Of a DNA stretch of 7,787 nt, positions 5,842 through 7,787 are shown piece by piece. A program made the translations under genes and the position numbers. Origin of the DNA: RUG14186 sp964644555 (GTDB taxonomy: Bacteria > Bacillota > Clostridia > Eubacteriales > Anaerofustaceae); NCBI GenBank assembly GCA_964644555.1, contig CAZXWI010000073.1:1-7787 (forward strand). The letters are read 5' to 3'. A model generated the notes under the pieces. That model was given only the letters and a program-made list of their open reading frames with translations, had not been told where the DNA came from and searched no databases. Position 1 is the first letter of the stretch. Each line of letters opens with the position of its first letter.

Positions 5842-7088
5842 TGTTTGAAAATAGAAAAGTTTACGAATTAATTGCAGAATGTGAAAACAGTTTAAAAGAA
5901 ACTTTTGCATATCATGATGAAATAGCATTGCTCAATCAAAACAAAGTGCTTTGTGCCATGCAAGAAAAGCATCTGGCTGAGCAGCATTTTGCATCATCTA
6001 CCGGATACGGTTACAATGACATAGGAAGAGATATTACCGAAGAGATATATTCTATGGTGTTTAAGGGGGAAAAAGCCCTTGTTCGTTCGCAAATCGTTTC
6101 TGGTACTCATGCGATATGGCTTTGCGTATCGGGAGTTTTGCGCCCCGGGGACAATATGGTGGCTGTAACGGGAAAACCTTATGATACCATATATTCCAAT
6201 ATAGGAGTTGATAAGCAATTTGAGGGTATGGGGCTTTTGTCGGAATACAATATTTCTTATAAAGAAGTGGATCTTAAAGAGGATAACAGCGTTGATTTTG
6301 ATGCGGTACGAAATGCGATAGACGAAAATACAAAATTAATTTATATCCAGCGTTCCACCGGATATTCCCTGCGTGATGCATTGACCGTTGAGAGAATAGG
6401 GGAGATATGTACATTTGTAAAAAATATCAAATCCGATGTTATCGTTTTTGTGGATAATTGCTATGGCGAATTTATCGAAGAAAAGGAGCCTCTTGAAGTG
6501 GGTGCCGATTTGATTGCGGGTTCTCTTATCAAAAACCCCGGTGGAGGGCTGGCTCAAAGTGGAGGATATGTTTGCGGAAAAGGCAAATATGTGGATATGG
6601 TAGCTTCACGATTGTCGGCTCCTGCAATTGCATACGAAGTAGGAGCATCTCTCGGCGTTACAAGATCGTATTTGCAAGGGCTTTTCCTTGCACCGAGCGT
6701 AGTTAAATCTGCAATAAAAGGTGCTATTTTAACTGCTTCGGTATTCGAAAAACTCGGTTACGAAGTTTTTCCGAAGCACGACAGCAAACGAAGCGATATC
6801 ATTCAGGCAATCGTTCTAAACAGTGAAGAAGCAGTTTTAAAATATTGTGCTGCAATTCAGTCGTCATCACCGGTTGACTCATATGTAACACCGGAAGCTT
6901 GGGATATGCCCGGTTATGACGAAGCTGTGGTCATGGCGGCAGGAAATTTCATACAGGGCTCTTCCATAGAACTCAGTGCTGACTCACCGATGAAACCGCC
7001 TTATGTAGTGTATCAGCAGGGAGGCCTTACATACGAACACGCTAAGATTGCCCTATATAACGCAGTTTCTAAACTTAATTTATTATAA
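5841..7088 (+). CDS. ynbB: YnbB-like PLP-dependent protein (methionine gamma-lyase family, 'aluminium resistance' annotation)
   Basis: This 415-residue protein resembles the Firmicutes YnbB family, classed as a methionine gamma-lyase-like fold-type-I PLP enzyme and often annotated as an aluminium resistance protein. GTHAIW (88-93) lies where the cofactor phosphate is normally bound, D205 in VDNCYGEF (204-211) should contact the pyridine nitrogen, and K231 in GSLIKNPGGG (227-236) is the predicted Schiff-base lysine. A conserved C-terminal block (SPMKPPYVVYQQGGLTYEH, 382-400) is also present. The reaction and substrate in the cell are not established for this family, so the name should not be read as proof of methionine cleavage. 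GGAGA at 5830-5834 lies six bases before the ATG, which overlaps the miaA stop as TAATG. It is the last gene of the operon. In many relatives hfq lies between miaA and this gene; here it is absent. Confidence 0.9.
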   Translation: MFENRKVYELIAECENSLKETFAYHDEIALLNQNKVLCAMQEKHLAEQHFASSTGYGYNDIGRDITEEIYSMVFKGEKALVRSQIVSGTHAIWLCVSGVLRPGDNMVAVTGKPYDTIYSNIGVDKQFEGMGLLSEYNISYKEVDLKEDNSVDFDAVRNAIDENTKLIYIQRSTGYSLRDALTVERIGEICTFVKNIKSDVIVFVDNCYGEFIEEKEPLEVGADLIAGSLIKNPGGGLAQSGGYVCGKGKYVDMVASRLSAPAIAYEVGASLGVTRSYLQGLFLAPSVVKSAIKGAILTASVFEKLGYEVFPKHDSKRSDIIQAIVLNSEEAVLKYCAAIQSSSPVDSYVTPEAWDMPGYDEAVVMAAGNFIQGSSIELSADSPMKPPYVVYQQGGLTYEHAKIALYNAVSKLNLL

Positions 7089-7097
7089 AAATAAACA

Positions 7098-7126
7098 AAA
7101 TGCGAGGCTTTAAAAGTCTCGCATTT
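7098..7126. terminator. Bidirectional intrinsic terminator between the mutS operon and lexA
   Basis: Bases 7098-7106 (AAATGCGAG) pair perfectly with 7118-7126. Pairing continues inward through a G-T pair to 7110/7114, for about 13 bp around a three-base loop. On the plus strand a T-rich run (7124-7133) follows. On the minus strand the A-rich run 7087-7100 reads as T-rich. One hairpin therefore serves both converging transcripts. The lexA stop codon overlaps the plus-strand T run. Confidence 0.9.
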
Positions 7127-7131
7127 ATTTT

Positions 7132-7752
7132 TTAATAATGTCTTATAACACCGATTACTTTACCCAAAACTTTTGCCGTTTTGGAATATATAGGCGCTAA
7201 CATCGGGTTTTCAGGCTGAAGTCTGATGGTATCCTTTTCTTTATAGAATGTTTTTACAGTTGCTTCATCATCTAGTAAAGCAACGACTATATCTCCGTCA
7301 ACTGCCGAATTCTGGCGCTTGACAACAACATAATCACCATCCATGATTCCTGCGTTTATCATACTGCTGCCTTGCACGGTGAGCATAAAGCAATCAGCAT
7401 TATTGGTAAATGAAAGGGGAAGCGGATAATAATTTTCATGATCTTCCTGAGCCAATATGGGAGCTCCTGCGGCAACTTTGCCGAGAAGCGGAACATTTAC
7501 CACTTGTTCGGTAATAGATGGGTTGTCATTGTTATTTCCTTTAACAACTTCCATAGCTCTCGGTTTTTGAGGATCTCTTCTGAGGTAACCTTTCTTTTCC
7601 AAGTTATTGAGCTGATAATGAACCGACGAAGTCGAATTAAGACCTACGGATGCACATATTTCTCTTACCGAGGGGGGATAATTGCGTTTATGCAATTCAT
7701 CTTTTATATATTCTAATATAGCAATCTGAACACCTGTTAAATCTTCGTACAT
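7132..7752 (-). CDS. lexA: LexA, SOS-response repressor and self-cleaving serine protease
   Basis: LexA represses DNA-damage genes and cleaves itself when activated RecA is present. It has 206 residues, typical for the family. The N-terminal winged helix-turn-helix covers about 1-70: YPPSVREICASVGLNSTSSV (25-44) contains the recognition region and RRDPQKPRAMEV closes the domain. The self-cleavage site is A95-G96, in GKVAAGAP. The nucleophile is predicted as S130 (VQGSSM) and the general base as K167 (ATVKTFY). The ATG is the first possible start: an in-frame TAG sits nine bases upstream (7762-7764). AAGG (7765-7768) is a rather distant ribosome binding site, 12 bases away. A TATAAA at 7779-7784 could be a -10 box, but the window ends before a -35 or SOS operator could be judged. 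It converges on the mutS operon. Confidence 0.97.
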   Translation of the reverse strand: MYEDLTGVQIAILEYIKDELHKRNYPPSVREICASVGLNSTSSVHYQLNNLEKKGYLRRDPQKPRAMEVVKGNNNDNPSITEQVVNVPLLGKVAAGAPILAQEDHENYYPLPLSFTNNADCFMLTVQGSSMINAGIMDGDYVVVKRQNSAVDGDIVVALLDDEATVKTFYKEKDTIRLQPENPMLAPIYSKTAKVLGKVIGVIRHY

Positions 7753-7787
7753 ATATTTACTCTACCTTATCTTTATTCTTTATATAG

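Noticed and set aside
7438..7716. Plus-strand ORF of 92 codons opposite lexA
   Set aside because: It is a shadow of lexA, whose protein has all expected motifs; the antisense product has no recognisable features.
1..7787. CRISPR array, insertion sequence, phage or defence genes
   Set aside because: There are no regularly spaced direct repeats, no transposase or integrase, and every long reading frame is a recognised housekeeping gene or its shadow.

Overview
The window looks like a piece of a low-GC Firmicutes chromosome, most likely from the class Clostridia. The coding DNA is AT-rich, with A/T favoured at third codon positions. The gene order is a Clostridia-like DNA-repair cluster: mutS, mutL, miaA and a YnbB/methionine gamma-lyase-family PLP enzyme, followed by a convergent lexA. 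MutL carries the endonuclease motifs found in bacteria without MutH/Dam. The genus cannot be fixed from this sequence.

Layout. Bases 1-74 are the end of a tRNA gene with a CAU anticodon; its first three bases lie outside the window. A strong intrinsic terminator (87-112) closes it. The 357-base gap before mutS has no convincing gene. Its first part (110-244) folds on paper into a nested, multi-branched inverted-repeat structure: one closing stem around three hairpins. The rest (245-372) is featureless AT-rich DNA, leading into an extended -10 promoter (373-400) and the mutS ribosome binding site (421-425).

Four plus-strand genes follow without any intergenic space: mutS (432-3053), mutL (3053-4927), miaA (4927-5841) and the PLP enzyme (5841-7088). 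Each of the three junctions is the same TAATG, in which the last base of the stop codon is the first base of the next start. lexA (7132-7752) lies on the opposite strand, and one hairpin (7098-7126) in the 43-base convergent gap can terminate both transcripts.

How the genes fit together. MutS and MutL form the mismatch-repair pair. MutL has an intact ATPase and the metal-binding endonuclease motifs, so this is nicking-MutL repair, probably directed through the sliding clamp. MiaA isopentenylates A37 of tRNAs that read codons starting with U. The PLP protein has an unsettled physiological role. LexA is the SOS repressor with an intact self-cleavage system. These are mostly conserved housekeeping genes. 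I did not find a clear new defence or mobile system. The points most worth a second look are the folded intergenic element, the acceptor-stem mismatch in the tRNA, and substitutions at usually conserved MiaA positions.
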